Shown: positions 8,623-17,206, counted from the first letter of the stretch. The stretch: DNA of 64,000 nt from Phycicoccus sp. Soil802 (GCF_001429605.1 NZ_LMSS01000005.1:124001-188000), one strand, 5' to 3'. Numbers and translations: made by a program. Notes: a model not told the origin generated them from the sequence alone.

Positions 8623-10899
8623 GTGGCGCAGACCCAGCTCACGTCGGTGGAACCCACCACCACGTCTCACGCGACGCCGCGCCACCCCCGGCCGGCCGGG
8701 CGCGCGTGGGTCGCGAGCGCGGCCGGCCCAGGCCTCTCGGCCGTACTGTCGCTGCTGGTCGCGGTCCAGTCCCTGCGGCTGTGGGACTGGCGTCCCGGGG
8801 TGCCGCTCAGCCTCTCGGGCGACTCCCCGCAGGTGCTCATGCAGGTCCGGGCGATCATGGAGGGCGGCGGGTTCGGCTCGACCGACCGGATGGGCGCGCC
8901 GTTCGGCCTCAACGCCGCCTGGTTCGCCACCGGCGACCAGCTCAACTTCGCAGCGATCCGGGTCATCGGCCTCTTCACCGACAGCCCGGCGACCGCCTCG
9001 GCCGTCTTCTTCGTGGCCGGCTACCCCGCCGCCGCCCTCGCGGCATACTGGCTGGCTCGGCAGGTGGGCATCGCCCGTCCTGCCGCGGTCACGGTGGGCG
9101 TCCTCTTCTCGGCGCTCCCGGGCCACCAACGGTGGTTCCAGCACCTGTGGCTGTCGGCCTACTGGGTGCTCCCGCTCGGGGTGTGGCTGGCCCTGCAGGT
9201 GGCCACCGGACGCTCGGTGTGGCCGGCCAGGCGGGCGCTGCGGGCCGGGACGGCCGGGCGCCGACGGGCCTGGCTGCACGTGGCCCGGACCGTGGCCATC
9301 GCGCTCGCCGTGGGGCTCTCGGACGCCTACTACGTCGCGTTCGTCCTGATCCTCGTGGGCGTCGCGCTCGTCGTGCGGTGGGCCACCGACCGCACGCTCA
9401 GGTCGCTGCTCCCCGGGGTGGCCGCAGCCGCCCTGGTGGGCGTCAGCTGCGCGGTCTCCCTCGCCTTCGCCGTGGTCGCGAGAAGTGGTGACGTCGTCAC
9501 CTCCGACGTGCCCGCGCAACGCACCATCGGCGAGTCGGAGCGGTATGCCGGTCGGCTGATCGACCTCCTCCTGCCCTGGTCGGAGCACCGGCTGCCGCCG
9601 TTGCGGTTCATCACGACGGCCTACGGCTACGCCGCGCCGCCGACCGCCGAACGCCATGCGCTCGGTGTCGTGAGCGTCTGTGGGCTGGTCGTGTTGGTGC
9701 TGGTGCTCCTGCGGTCGGTGACCGGTGGTCGTCGACCCGACCAGGTCGTCGGCGCCCTCGCCGCGTTCGCCCTCGTGAGCCTGGCCTTCTACACCCGCGG
9801 TGGCCTCGGGTCGGTCGTCGCGCTCTTCGTGACCCCCCAGATCCGCACCTGGGCGCGGCTGGGCACCGTCATCGCGCTCCTCGCTCTCCTGGCCGTGGGC
9901 CTCTGGATGACCAGGGTCGCCCGCCGCCGAACGGCAGCCTGGGCGCTGGCCGCCGGGGTGCTGCTCGTGGGGTGTCTCGACCAGACCAACCCCGGTGCCG
10001 CACCCGACTACGCGAGGCTGTCGGCCACCTCCGCGCAGCTGAAGGGATACAGCGCGCACCTCGCCGCGGCGACGTCTGCCCCGTGCGCGGTCTTCCAGCT
10101 GCCGGTCACGCCCTACCCCGAGGAGCCGGGCTTCGGTCAGATGGGCGACTACGACCACGTGCTGCCCGGGGTGGCCGCCCCGAGCACGCTGACCTGGAGC
10201 TACGGCGCGATCCGGGGCACCGCGAGCGCAGACTGGCAGCTGGCGCTGCCGGTGGACCGGATGGCCGCGCTGGTGCCGGACCTGCGGGCTGCGGGCTTCT
10301 GCGCTGTCGAGGTGGACCATCGGGGCTACGTCGGCGCAGCCGACCCGAGTGACGGGCTGGCGTCGTTGCTGGGTGCGCCCCTCGCGCAGACCGACCGGCT
10401 GGTCGCGTTCGACCTGGCCACCGAGCGCCCCGACGCGACCCCACCGACTCCACCGACTCGGGACGACGTCCTGCGCCCAGTCCTCGCCGGCCTCGACTCG
10501 GCTCGGCTCCAGCGTGACGACCGGGGTCGCCCGTTCCAGCTCCTCGGTCCGACGGCAACCCTGACCGTGAGCAACCTGGGCGACACACCCGTGCCGGTCA
10601 CCCTGACGTTCAGCGTGCGGACCCTGAGCGGCGCCGAGGACGTGCTCGTTGCCACCGGTCTCCCCGGCGCCCCGCTGCGGTCTCCCATCAGCGGGGTCGA
10701 CCAGCCGGTCCGGCTCGAGGTCACGGCCCCGCCGGGGTCGACGAAGATCGAGCTGGCCAGCACGGCCGAGCCGGTGGACGTCGGCGGCGGGGTGGCCTCG
10801 GCGCTCCAGCTCACCGACCTGCGCGCGAGCAGCACGGCCGGCGTCAACGTGGCCAGCACCCAGCAGTTCTTCGCCGCCAGCCCGGTCCCGAGTCGCTAG
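8623..10899 (+). CDS. Large GT-C-like membrane protein with extracytoplasmic C-terminal domain
   Basis: From GTG 8623 the protein has 758 residues. About twelve hydrophobic segments fill residues 30-470, and the remainder (about 480-758) is polar and probably external, ending in a beta-rich region. An Asp in the first loop (SLSGDSPQVLMQ, about residue 67) and a second acidic loop (LSDAYY, about residue 225) resemble GT-C glycosyltransferases that take sugar from polyprenyl phosphate. I do not recognise a named family. It heads a run of two membrane proteins on the same strand and could glycosylate an envelope polymer. Confidence 0.6.
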   Translation: MAQTQLTSVEPTTTSHATPRHPRPAGRAWVASAAGPGLSAVLSLLVAVQSLRLWDWRPGVPLSLSGDSPQVLMQVRAIMEGGGFGSTDRMGAPFGLNAAWFATGDQLNFAAIRVIGLFTDSPATASAVFFVAGYPAAALAAYWLARQVGIARPAAVTVGVLFSALPGHQRWFQHLWLSAYWVLPLGVWLALQVATGRSVWPARRALRAGTAGRRRAWLHVARTVAIALAVGLSDAYYVAFVLILVGVALVVRWATDRTLRSLLPGVAAAALVGVSCAVSLAFAVVARSGDVVTSDVPAQRTIGESERYAGRLIDLLLPWSEHRLPPLRFITTAYGYAAPPTAERHALGVVSVCGLVVLVLVLLRSVTGGRRPDQVVGALAAFALVSLAFYTRGGLGSVVALFVTPQIRTWARLGTVIALLALLAVGLWMTRVARRRTAAWALAAGVLLVGCLDQTNPGAAPDYARLSATSAQLKGYSAHLAAATSAPCAVFQLPVTPYPEEPGFGQMGDYDHVLPGVAAPSTLTWSYGAIRGTASADWQLALPVDRMAALVPDLRAAGFCAVEVDHRGYVGAADPSDGLASLLGAPLAQTDRLVAFDLATERPDATPPTPPTRDDVLRPVLAGLDSARLQRDDRGRPFQLLGPTATLTVSNLGDTPVPVTLTFSVRTLSGAEDVLVATGLPGAPLRSPISGVDQPVRLEVTAPPGSTKIELASTAEPVDVGGGVASALQLTDLRASSTAGVNVASTQQFFAASPVPSR

Positions 10900-10902
10900 G
10901 GT
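10897..10902 (+). promoter_or_regulatory. Leaderless-type -10 (TAGGGT) before GTG 10909
   Basis: TAGGGT ends six bases before GTG 10909 and overlaps the stop codon of the preceding gene. It gives the next membrane protein its own promoter and supports 10909 as the start. Confidence 0.45.
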
Positions 10903-10908
10903 CGGCGC

Positions 10909-12348
10909 GTGGTGAACTCAGACGTCCGTCCGGCAGCGAGCCGGACTGCCGGGGCGACGCCGCTGCCGGCCCCTGAGGGCATCCTGCGCTGGGCTCCGGT
11001 GGTCGCCTTCGGCCTCCTTCTTCTGGTCCTGTCGCGCAACGTCGGCACGGGGATCGCCGACCCCGACACGCTCTGGCACGTGCTGGCCGGCGACCACCTG
11101 CGCGACACCTGGCAGTTCAGTGGCCCGGACCCGCTGTCGACGTTCACCAGCCAGCCCTGGGTGCTCACCCAGTGGCTGCCCGAGCTGGCCCTCTCGCTGG
11201 CCAACCAGTGGGGCGGCCTGCCGGCGGTGGCGTTCCTGGCGCAGCTCGGTCGGCTGGCCGTGTGCGTCGCGGTCTACGTCGCCTGCCGCCGGACCAGCGG
11301 TCCACTGGCGGCCACCCTCGTCACCGGCATCACGGTCCTCGCCACCGCAGCGAGCCTGAGCCCCCGGCCGCAGCTGGTGGGCTTCGCCCTGCTGGCCGTC
11401 ACGGCGAGCGCCTGGGTGCGGGTGCTCAGCGACCACCGGGCTCCCTGGTGGCTCGTCCCCCTCACCTGGGTGTGGGCTTCCAGCCACGGCACCTGGGTCG
11501 TCGGGATCATGCTCGGCCTCGTCACGACCGCGGGCCTTCTGCTGGACCGCAAGGTCTCGGTGCGACAGGCCATCCCCCTGGCCCTCGTGCCGGTGGCCAG
11601 CGCGGCCGCCGCGCTCCTGACTCCCCTCGGCCTGGGGATCCTCACCGCCTTCGGTCCGGTGCGTGCGGTGAGCCCCTACATCCAGGAGTGGCGGCGCCCC
11701 GAGCTGACCGAGCCCTCTACCCTCGGCCTGCTGGTGCTGGTGCTCGTGGTGGCGCTCGGCTGGGCCCGACGGCACTCCCTGGTCAGCTGGGGGGCCGCCG
11801 GGATCCTCGTCGTCGGCGTGGGCTGGGGCCTGACGTACTCCCGCACGGTCGCCGTCGGCGCCATCATCATCGCCCCCCTCGCCGCGAAGGCCCTCGACGC
11901 CGTCCTCGGCCGGGCCCGACCGGCGCGCGGGCGCGAGCCCGTCGTCGTGGCCGGCCTGGTCGCCGTCGTCGTGATGGTCTGTGGCCTGCTCGCCGCCAAC
12001 GGACCCGACCAGCCGGTGTCGGTCCCCGACGGGACCACCGCCGCGCTGCGGGCCCTGCCCGCCGGGTCCGTGGTCTACAACGACGACTCGCTGGGTGGCT
12101 GGGTGATGTGGACCTTCCCGTCCCTGCGCCAGACCGCGGACACCCGGGCCGAGCTCTACGGTCCGGCCCAGGCGCGGACCTACCTGCGGGTCATGGGCGC
12201 CGAACCGGGGTGGCAGGAGGGGTTCGACCAGCACCAGCCGGTCGCGGCCCTGCTCCGGGAGGACGTGCCGCTGGCGACGGCCCTACAGCGGGATCGTGGC
12301 TGGACGGTCGCTGCCCGCGACGACGGCTTCCTGCTGCTCCGCCCCTAG
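10909..12348 (+). CDS. Polytopic GT-C-like membrane protein, unknown substrate
   Basis: This 479-residue protein has about ten membrane segments. The first external loop carries ADPDTLWHVLAGDHL (residues 50-64), a DxD plus His arrangement reminiscent of GT-C enzymes, and is followed by DPLSTFTSQPWVLTQWLPEL, seen in uncharacterised actinobacterial membrane proteins. The last 80 residues are a small polar domain with YNDDSLGGWVMW. GTG 10909 was chosen because a TAGGGT -10 lies six bases upstream. The C-terminus overlaps the convergent GT87-like gene by 66 bases. Substrate and acceptor are unknown. Confidence 0.65.
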   Translation: MVNSDVRPAASRTAGATPLPAPEGILRWAPVVAFGLLLLVLSRNVGTGIADPDTLWHVLAGDHLRDTWQFSGPDPLSTFTSQPWVLTQWLPELALSLANQWGGLPAVAFLAQLGRLAVCVAVYVACRRTSGPLAATLVTGITVLATAASLSPRPQLVGFALLAVTASAWVRVLSDHRAPWWLVPLTWVWASSHGTWVVGIMLGLVTTAGLLLDRKVSVRQAIPLALVPVASAAAALLTPLGLGILTAFGPVRAVSPYIQEWRRPELTEPSTLGLLVLVLVVALGWARRHSLVSWGAAGILVVGVGWGLTYSRTVAVGAIIIAPLAAKALDAVLGRARPARGREPVVVAGLVAVVVMVCGLLAANGPDQPVSVPDGTTAALRALPAGSVVYNDDSLGGWVMWTFPSLRQTADTRAELYGPAQARTYLRVMGAEPGWQEGFDQHQPVAALLREDVPLATALQRDRGWTVAARDDGFLLLRP

Positions 12349-13164
12349 CTCCTCGGCCTGCGACCGCTGCCAGAGCAGGAGGCGCGGCACTGCGCCGAGC
12401 ACCGTGTAGGGGCTGAAGGCCTGGAAGACCGGGCAGGCGAGCAGCAGCGCGGGTGCCAGCAGCCAGGCGCGCCCGGTGCGCGCGGCGAACACCACGAGGG
12501 CTGTGGCGACCACGAACCGGACCAGGAACAACGGCCCGCCGGTGCCCGCGTTGGACGCGAGGAACTCGAACCACCGCGGCCAGGCCTGCGGGTCCAGGGC
12601 CACCGAGACCCCGACCACGACGGCCAGCGCGACGGCAGCGGAGCGCACCGCTCGCCAGTCGCCTCGCACGACGAACCAGAGCCCGACGACGGCAGGGGTC
12701 ACTTTGGTCAACAACGGCAACACCAGGGCACCCGGCCGCCCCCTGACCGCGAGGACCAGGACGGCGGCGAGGAAGAGGTAGACGTTGCCCAGCAACAGCT
12801 CGGCCACGAAGAACGGGGCCACGGTCAGCCCGCGACGCCACCCGAGCGGCGTGAGCAGCCAGGCCAGCACGGCGGCCTGCGCGGCGAACCACACGCCCTG
12901 GAACACCGGCCACGGGAGGAAGCCCAGCGGCCAGAGGAGCTGGGCGAAGGCCGGCGAGTAGAGGTAGGCGTCGACGTGGTCGGGCGGCGTCGTGTACCAG
13001 GTCTCCGGCGAACCCGCCGCGACCCAGTAGGCGTGGGAGTCAGCGCCGACCATGCCGTGCGAGAGGTGCACCGCGACCTGCATGGCGCAGAACAGGACGG
13101 CGCCGGGGACCATGGCGAGCCACAGGGCTCGAGTGAAGAGCTCGAGTCGCGTCGGGCGAGGCAT
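12283..13164 (-). CDS. GT87-like (DUF2029) membrane glycosyltransferase
   Basis: ATG 13164 gives 293 residues beginning MPRPTRLELFTRALW; a GAAGGA ribosome-site-like run precedes it. About seven hydrophobic segments follow. The first external loop contains GADSHAYW and later YLYSPAFAQLLWPL, the D-containing and YxP-type motifs of DUF2029/GT87 enzymes. At 293 residues it is shorter than the usual 380-420. The last 22 residues overlap the convergent neighbour. It is divergent from the YbaK-like gene. The likely job is transfer of a sugar from polyprenyl phosphate to an envelope glycan outside the membrane; this is family inference. Confidence 0.7.
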   Translation of the reverse strand: MPRPTRLELFTRALWLAMVPGAVLFCAMQVAVHLSHGMVGADSHAYWVAAGSPETWYTTPPDHVDAYLYSPAFAQLLWPLGFLPWPVFQGVWFAAQAAVLAWLLTPLGWRRGLTVAPFFVAELLLGNVYLFLAAVLVLAVRGRPGALVLPLLTKVTPAVVGLWFVVRGDWRAVRSAAVALAVVVGVSVALDPQAWPRWFEFLASNAGTGGPLFLVRFVVATALVVFAARTGRAWLLAPALLLACPVFQAFSPYTVLGAVPRLLLWQRSQAEELGAEQQEAVVAGSDRPATIPL

Positions 13165-13257
13165 GGCAGTGAGGTCCTTCGGGCAGGGGTCGGCGCATCC
13201 AGCATGCCGAAGGGCCGAGGAGGCGGGCATCGCCCGTTTGGTCGGCATTCGCTCGGT

Positions 13258-13263
13258 TAGTCT
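13258..13263 (+). promoter_or_regulatory. Leaderless-type -10 (TAGTCT) before GTG 13270
   Basis: TAGTCT ends six bases before GTG 13270 and three before GTG 13267. The common six-base spacing favours 13270 as the true start. Confidence 0.45.
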
Positions 13264-13269
13264 GCGGTG

Positions 13270-13797
13270 GTGAGCAGCGCTGAAGGCACCTTGGGCTGGG
13301 AGCCCGCGACGCGGCATACCGAGCTGTTGGCGGCACCGGTCGCCGGCGCGATCGGCACCACCCCCTCCGCGCTGGTGGCGCCGATCGACCCGACGCTCGC
13401 CGACACGGCGGCCTTCTGCGAGGCCTACGACGTGGCCATGGAGCACTCGGCCAACTGTGTGGTCGTCGCCGGCAAGCGTGGTGGTGAGCTGCGGTATGCC
13501 GCGGTGCTGGTGCTGGCCTCGATGCGCGCCGACATCAACGGCGCGGTGCGCCGGCACCTCGACGTGCGCAAGATCAGCTTCGCCCCGATGGACCAGGCGG
13601 TCGAGCTGACGACCATGGAGTACGGCGGGATCACCCCGATCGGGCTCCCGGCCGACTGGCCGGTGCTCGTCGACGACGCCGTCGTGGCCGCCGGGCGCGT
13701 GGTGATCGGCAGCGGCATCCGCGCCAGCAAGGTGCTCGTGGACACCGCCGACCTCGTGGCCCTCCCGACCGCGCAGGTGCTCAGTCTCGCGCAGTGA
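13270..13797 (+). CDS. YbaK/EbsC-family aminoacyl-tRNA deacylase
   Basis: The 175-residue protein matches the YbaK/ProRS-editing fold: an N-terminal region, then ANCVVVAGKRGGELRYAAVLVLASMRADINGAV containing the conserved Lys, and C-terminal GGITPIGLP and VVIGSGIRASKV, typical of the substrate pocket. Such proteins hydrolyse mischarged aminoacyl-tRNAs in the cytoplasm. GTG 13270 is preferred over 13267 because a TAGTCT -10 lies six bases upstream. The 3' end overlaps the convergent GT87 gene by 17 bases. Which tRNA is edited cannot be read from the sequence. Confidence 0.83.
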   Translation: MSSAEGTLGWEPATRHTELLAAPVAGAIGTTPSALVAPIDPTLADTAAFCEAYDVAMEHSANCVVVAGKRGGELRYAAVLVLASMRADINGAVRRHLDVRKISFAPMDQAVELTTMEYGGITPIGLPADWPVLVDDAVVAAGRVVIGSGIRASKVLVDTADLVALPTAQVLSLAQ

Positions 13798-14971
13798 CGT
13801 CCGTGCGCCGGTGGTCCGTGGACCGCGCTGAGCTGCGCGCGGTGGTCGGCCCCGGCGACAGCGCGAGCGCCACGAGGAACGCCAGCGCCAGCAGCACGTA
13901 AGTGGACGCCACCAGCTGCTCGGCGGGCGAGAGCTTCAGGGGGTCGCCGTCGGCAGCCCACATCGGGGGCAGGTACATCAGGAGGGCGACCACGACGGCT
14001 GCGACCCGCCAGCCCCTCCCGGCCAGGACCACGAGGGCGGGCACCACCCAGACCCAGTGGTGGGTCCACGAGATCGGCGAGACCAGCAGCGACCCGGCCG
14101 CGACGGCCGCGAGCGCGGCCAACGGGTCACCGGCGCGGGTCAGCCGGATGGCCACCCACGCCACGAGGACCACGACGACCGCGGCGCTGAGGAGGTACCA
14201 GGGGCCGGGGTCGCCACCCAGCAACCGCACCCACAGCGCCCGCAGCGACTGGTTCGTCGGCTCGAGCGCGTAGCCGCCGAACTTGCCCATCGTCGTGAGG
14301 TCGTCGAGCCAGTAGCGCACGGACTCGGACGGCAGGACCACCCACCCGATGACCACCGAGAGCACGCCGGCCGCGGCGCTCCGGGCCACCGCGGGCCAGT
14401 CGCGTCGCACGGCGAAGTAGAGGACGAAGAAGGCGGGGGTCAGCTTGAGGCCCGCCGCCAGCCCCGTCAGGTAGCCACGGAAGCGCGCTGGGACGACGAA
14501 GACATCCAGCATCACCAGCGCGCAGAGCACGAGGTTCACCTGACCGAAGATGAAGGTGCGCTGCACCGGTTCGAGCACCCAGGCCACGAGGACCAGGACC
14601 GCCAGCCAGCCGAGTGACGCAGTCCGGCTCAGGCTTTGGGTCGGCGTGGCCTCGCGAAGCGAGAGCCACGCGATGACCACGAGTGCGGCCAGCGAGAGCG
14701 CCGACATCACCCAGACAGCGGCACCCCCGAGGAGCGCGAGCGGGACGAAGACGACCGCGGCGAAGGGCGGGTAGGTGAACTCCAGGGCGTCGGCCGGGCC
14801 GCCGTAGGGGTCGCCGCCGTGCAGGACCGCCTCCCCACCGCGCACGAAGACGTCGAGGTCGACCAGGTTCCAGGTGGACGGGTCGATCCAGCGCAGCCAG
14901 GCGAGGACGACCGCCACCACACCGATGACCGTGGGCAACAGCCACACGGGGGCGGGTCGGTTCGTGGCCAC
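13781..14971 (-). CDS. GT87-family polyprenyl-phosphate-sugar-dependent glycosyltransferase
   Basis: This 396-residue protein has about ten membrane helices. The first external loop has LVDLDVFVRGGEAVLHGGDPY, then FTYPPFAAVVFVPLALLG, a textbook GT87/DUF2029 pattern in which the early Asp is essential in mycobacterial relatives such as PimE. A central FIFGQVNLVLCALV and GLKLTPAFFVLYF follow, both typical. GTG 14971 is preceded by TAGGGT six bases away. It probably adds mannose or another hexose from polyprenyl phosphate to a lipid- or wall-linked acceptor outside the membrane. The acceptor is unknown. Confidence 0.85.
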   Translation of the reverse strand: MATNRPAPVWLLPTVIGVVAVVLAWLRWIDPSTWNLVDLDVFVRGGEAVLHGGDPYGGPADALEFTYPPFAAVVFVPLALLGGAAVWVMSALSLAALVVIAWLSLREATPTQSLSRTASLGWLAVLVLVAWVLEPVQRTFIFGQVNLVLCALVMLDVFVVPARFRGYLTGLAAGLKLTPAFFVLYFAVRRDWPAVARSAAAGVLSVVIGWVVLPSESVRYWLDDLTTMGKFGGYALEPTNQSLRALWVRLLGGDPGPWYLLSAAVVVVLVAWVAIRLTRAGDPLAALAAVAAGSLLVSPISWTHHWVWVVPALVVLAGRGWRVAAVVVALLMYLPPMWAADGDPLKLSPAEQLVASTYVLLALAFLVALALSPGPTTARSSARSTDHRRTDVTARD

Positions 14972-14977
14972 GAGCGG

Positions 14978-14983
14978 ACCCTA
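14978..14983 (-). promoter_or_regulatory. Leaderless-type -10 (TAGGGT) of the GT87 gene
   Basis: On the minus strand TAGGGT ends six bases before GTG 14971, indicating a transcript that begins at the start codon. Confidence 0.45.
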
Positions 14984-15019
14984 GCCGGACGGGTTCGGGG
15001 TAGGGGCCGGACCGCGCTA

Positions 15020-15035
15020 CTTGAACATGTTCAAG
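15020..15035. promoter_or_regulatory. 16-bp perfect palindrome, probable TetR operator 1
   Basis: CTTGAACATGTTCAAG is its own complement. Bases 15021-15026 (TTGAAC) can serve as a -35 box with TACGGT at 15045-15050 as the -10, 18 bases apart. A repressor bound here would block the promoter. A near copy follows at 15063-15078, and a tetR gene ends the downstream gene run. Confidence 0.7.
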
Positions 15036-15062
15036 ATGATCTGCTACGGTCAGGAACATCAA

Positions 15063-15078
15063 CTTGAACACGTTCAAG
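15063..15078. promoter_or_regulatory. Near-palindrome, probable TetR operator 2
   Basis: CTTGAACACGTTCAAG differs from operator 1 at one base. It lies just downstream of the presumed -10 and start site, 43 bases centre to centre from operator 1, about four helical turns, which would suit two repressor dimers on one face. Confidence 0.65.
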
Positions 15079-15126
15079 GAGCCCTTAATGGTGGCTCCCC
15101 GGAACGTCCGTCCTGAAGGAGCCTCC

Positions 15127-15540
15127 GTGGACAACGCGGTCATCGCCTACCTGCTCTACCTGCTCATCGCCGTGCCCCTCACCATCTGGGTCGGGTCGAC
15201 CTTGTCGCGCAACGGCCGGGTCTTCCTCGTCGACGTGTTCGACGGCAACGACGACCTGGCCGAGGCGGTCAACAAGCTGCTCGTGGTCGGCTTCTACCTG
15301 CTCAACCTCGGCGTCGTGGCGCTCTACCTGCGGGTCGGCGACACCCTCGCCGACGCGCGCGACATCGTCGAGGTGCTCAGCATGAAGCTGGGGGTCGTGC
15401 TGCTGATGCTCGGCGTCGTGCACCTGACCAACGTCTACGTGTTCAACAAGATCCGTCGCCGTGGCCGCCTCGACGCCATGACCGCTCCCCCGGTCCCTCC
15501 GCAGGGCTGGACCCAGCCCTTCCCCGCCCCGATGGGCTGA
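15127..15540 (+). CDS. Small membrane protein, first gene of the TetR module
   Basis: I do not recognise the family by name. From GTG 15127 there are 137 residues: a membrane helix (AVIAYLLYLLIAVPLTIWVG), a loop with NGRVFLVDVFDGNDDLAEAVNKLL, a second helix, a third helix near residues 80-105, and a Pro-rich tail. GAAGGA lies six bases upstream. ATG 15088, with AAGGA seven bases upstream, would add 13 residues (MVAPRNVRPEGAS) and is a real alternative; a TTG at 15064 lies inside operator 2 and is unlikely. The gene is directly downstream of two operators and starts a run of four genes ending in tetR. Confidence 0.7.
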   Translation: MDNAVIAYLLYLLIAVPLTIWVGSTLSRNGRVFLVDVFDGNDDLAEAVNKLLVVGFYLLNLGVVALYLRVGDTLADARDIVEVLSMKLGVVLLMLGVVHLTNVYVFNKIRRRGRLDAMTAPPVPPQGWTQPFPAPMG

Positions 15541-15545
15541 GGGAC

Positions 15546-15956
15546 GTGAAGACCGCCCGGATCGCCCTGGCCGGCGCCACCCTCTGGAGCCTGGCGCTGG
15601 TCGTGGCAGCCCTCACCGTGCCGGTCTACTCCGGGGAGTCGGAGAGCACGGACTCGACCGGCGCGACCGTCACCACCTCCGCCTCCGCCACCCTCGTCGG
15701 GGAGAACGGGTGGTGGGGGCTGGTCGTGGCCGGTATCCCGCTGGTCGCCTGCCTGGTCGTCGCGGCGTCGCTGCTCGGGCCGGGCGGTCGTACCGCCAGG
15801 GTCGCCGCGGTGGTGGTCGTCGTGCTGCTCGGCATCGGGACCCTGCTCGGCATGCTGAGCATCGGGATCTTCGTGCTCCCGGTCACGGTGGCGCTCGCCG
15901 TCGCCGTCGCCTCGGCCTCAGCCGACCGGCGCCCCGTCGCCGCCCCCACCGTCTGA
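15546..15956 (+). CDS. Small three-to-four-helix membrane protein in the TetR module
   Basis: GTG 15546 begins five bases after the previous stop and gives 136 residues. There is an N-terminal signal-like helix, a short Ser/Thr-rich external loop (SGESESTDSTGATVTTSASA), then three helices rich in Val, Ala and Leu. No Cys or catalytic motif is visible. It lies between the first membrane protein and the DCC protein and is probably in the same transcript. The function is unknown; a membrane partner for the thioredoxin-like DCC protein is possible. Confidence 0.65.
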   Translation: MKTARIALAGATLWSLALVVAALTVPVYSGESESTDSTGATVTTSASATLVGENGWWGLVVAGIPLVACLVVAASLLGPGGRTARVAAVVVVVLLGIGTLLGMLSIGIFVLPVTVALAVAVASASADRRPVAAPTV

Positions 15957-15966
15957 AGGCCTGGTC

Positions 15967-16473
15967 GTGAACAAGCTGGTCGTCCTCTACGACGCGGGCT
16001 GCCCGATCTGCTCGCGGTTCGGGTCGTGGCTGGTCGAGCAGCCGCACCTCGTGCCGGTCACCGCGGTCCCGGCGGGCTCCGCCGCCGCGCGCGAGCTGCT
16101 CCCCCACCTCGACCATGCCGCCACCCTGCGCGACATCACCGTCGTGGCCGACACCGGCGCGGTGTGGACCGGCGCCAGCGCGTGGGTCACCTGCCTGTGG
16201 GCCACCGTCGAGCACCGCGACCTCGCCCTCCGGCTGTCCACGCCCCTCGGCCTGCCGGTGGCCCGGGCGATGGCGTATGCCGCGGCCGGACTCCGCGCAT
16301 CCCTCACCACGACGCACGTCCCCGAGGCGCGCGGACCCGAGGCGCGCAGCTCCGGCGCGCCCGTGCCCGAGGCGCGCGGACCCGAGGCGCGCGGACCCGA
16401 GGCGCGCAGCTCCGGGGAGACGGGAGGGGGTGGTTACGCTGACGACTGTGACGGACTCTGCGCACCGGTCTGA
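15967..16473 (+). CDS. DCC-family (DUF393) thiol-disulphide oxidoreductase-like protein with a repeat tail
   Basis: GTG 15967 gives 168 residues. The N-terminus VVLYDAGCPICSRFGSWLV carries the D-x-x-C-x-x-C signature of the DCC (DUF393) family, which has a thioredoxin-like fold and presumed redox activity. The family body ends near residue 118. The remaining 50 residues are a low-complexity tail of PEARG/PEARSSG units encoded by a 15-base tandem repeat, then a Gly-rich end that overlaps the tetR start. The tail is not expected in the family and may vary in length. It lies in the TetR-controlled gene run, ten bases after the preceding membrane gene. Confidence 0.8.
   Translation: MNKLVVLYDAGCPICSRFGSWLVEQPHLVPVTAVPAGSAAARELLPHLDHAATLRDITVVADTGAVWTGASAWVTCLWATVEHRDLALRLSTPLGLPVARAMAYAAAGLRASLTTTHVPEARGPEARSSGAPVPEARGPEARGPEARSSGETGGGGYADDCDGLCAPV
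16321..16407 (+). repeat. Five copies of a 12-base CCCGAGGCGCGC unit
   Basis: Copies begin at 16321, 16336, 16366, 16381 and 16396, mostly at 15-base spacing with GGA between, and encode PEARG units in the DCC protein tail. The in-frame period means copy changes would keep the frame. Confidence 0.85.
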
Positions 16474-17140
16474 CCCAGCCAACCGGTCCGACCGAGGCGA
16501 GCAGACCCGGGCCGCGATCGCGGCGGCCGCCCAGGAGCTCTTCCTCGAGCGCGGCTACGACAAGACCACCATGCGCGCCGTCGCCGACCGGGCCGGCGTG
16601 AGCATCGGCAACGCCTACTACTACTTCGCCTCGAAGGAGCACCTGGTCCAGGCCTTCTACGACCAGATCCAGGTCGAGCACGCGGCGGCGGCGCACGACT
16701 CGCTCGAGCGCACCGACAAGTTCGCCGAGCGGCTGCGCGAGGTGCTGACCACATGGGTCGACGTGGCGGAGCCGTTCCACGGGTTCGCGGGCAAGTTCTT
16801 CAAGGTCGCGGCCGAGCCCACCAGCCCGCTGTCACCCTTCAGCACCGAGTCGCGGGGTGCGCGAGAGGCGAGCATCGACCTGTTCCGACGGGTGGTGGAG
16901 GGCTCCGACCTCAAGGTGCCGGCGCCGATCCGGGCCGAGCTGCCCGAGCTGCTCTGGCTGCTCCAGATGGGGGTCGTGCTGTTCTGGGTGCACGACCCCA
17001 GCGACGGGCAGAAGCGCACCCGCGCGCTGGTGCGTCAGGTCGTACCGCTGGTCGACAAGCTGGTCCGGCTCAGCCGCCTGCCCGGTATGCGGGGCGTCGT
17101 CGGCGACGTGGTCGAGCTGATCCGCTCGGTCCGCCCCTGA
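16448..17140 (+). CDS. TetR-family transcriptional regulator
   Basis: GTG 16448 gives 230 residues and overlaps the end of the DCC gene by 26 bases. GTG 16430 is an alternative, but GGGAGG lies too close to it. After a polar start the helix-turn-helix spans about residues 15-65 (TRAAIAAAAQELFLERGYDK, then VADRAGVSIGNAYYYFASKE), a standard TetR DNA-binding domain. The rest is a helical ligand and dimer domain. The two CTTGAACAYGTTCAAG operators ahead of the module fit autoregulation by a TetR dimer. The inducing ligand is unknown. Confidence 0.88.
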   Translation: MTDSAHRSDPANRSDRGEQTRAAIAAAAQELFLERGYDKTTMRAVADRAGVSIGNAYYYFASKEHLVQAFYDQIQVEHAAAAHDSLERTDKFAERLREVLTTWVDVAEPFHGFAGKFFKVAAEPTSPLSPFSTESRGAREASIDLFRRVVEGSDLKVPAPIRAELPELLWLLQMGVVLFWVHDPSDGQKRTRALVRQVVPLVDKLVRLSRLPGMRGVVGDVVELIRSVRP

Positions 17141-17206
17141 CTGGCTTGAGCGCAACACAGTGTCGGGCCCAATCACTCGTCGGGGAAGACGCGGATCCGT
17201 CTGAAA

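Noticed and set aside
15064-15126. TTG 15064 as start of the first TetR-module gene
   Set aside because: It lies inside the second operator and has no ribosome site, while ATG 15088 and GTG 15127 both have good sites.
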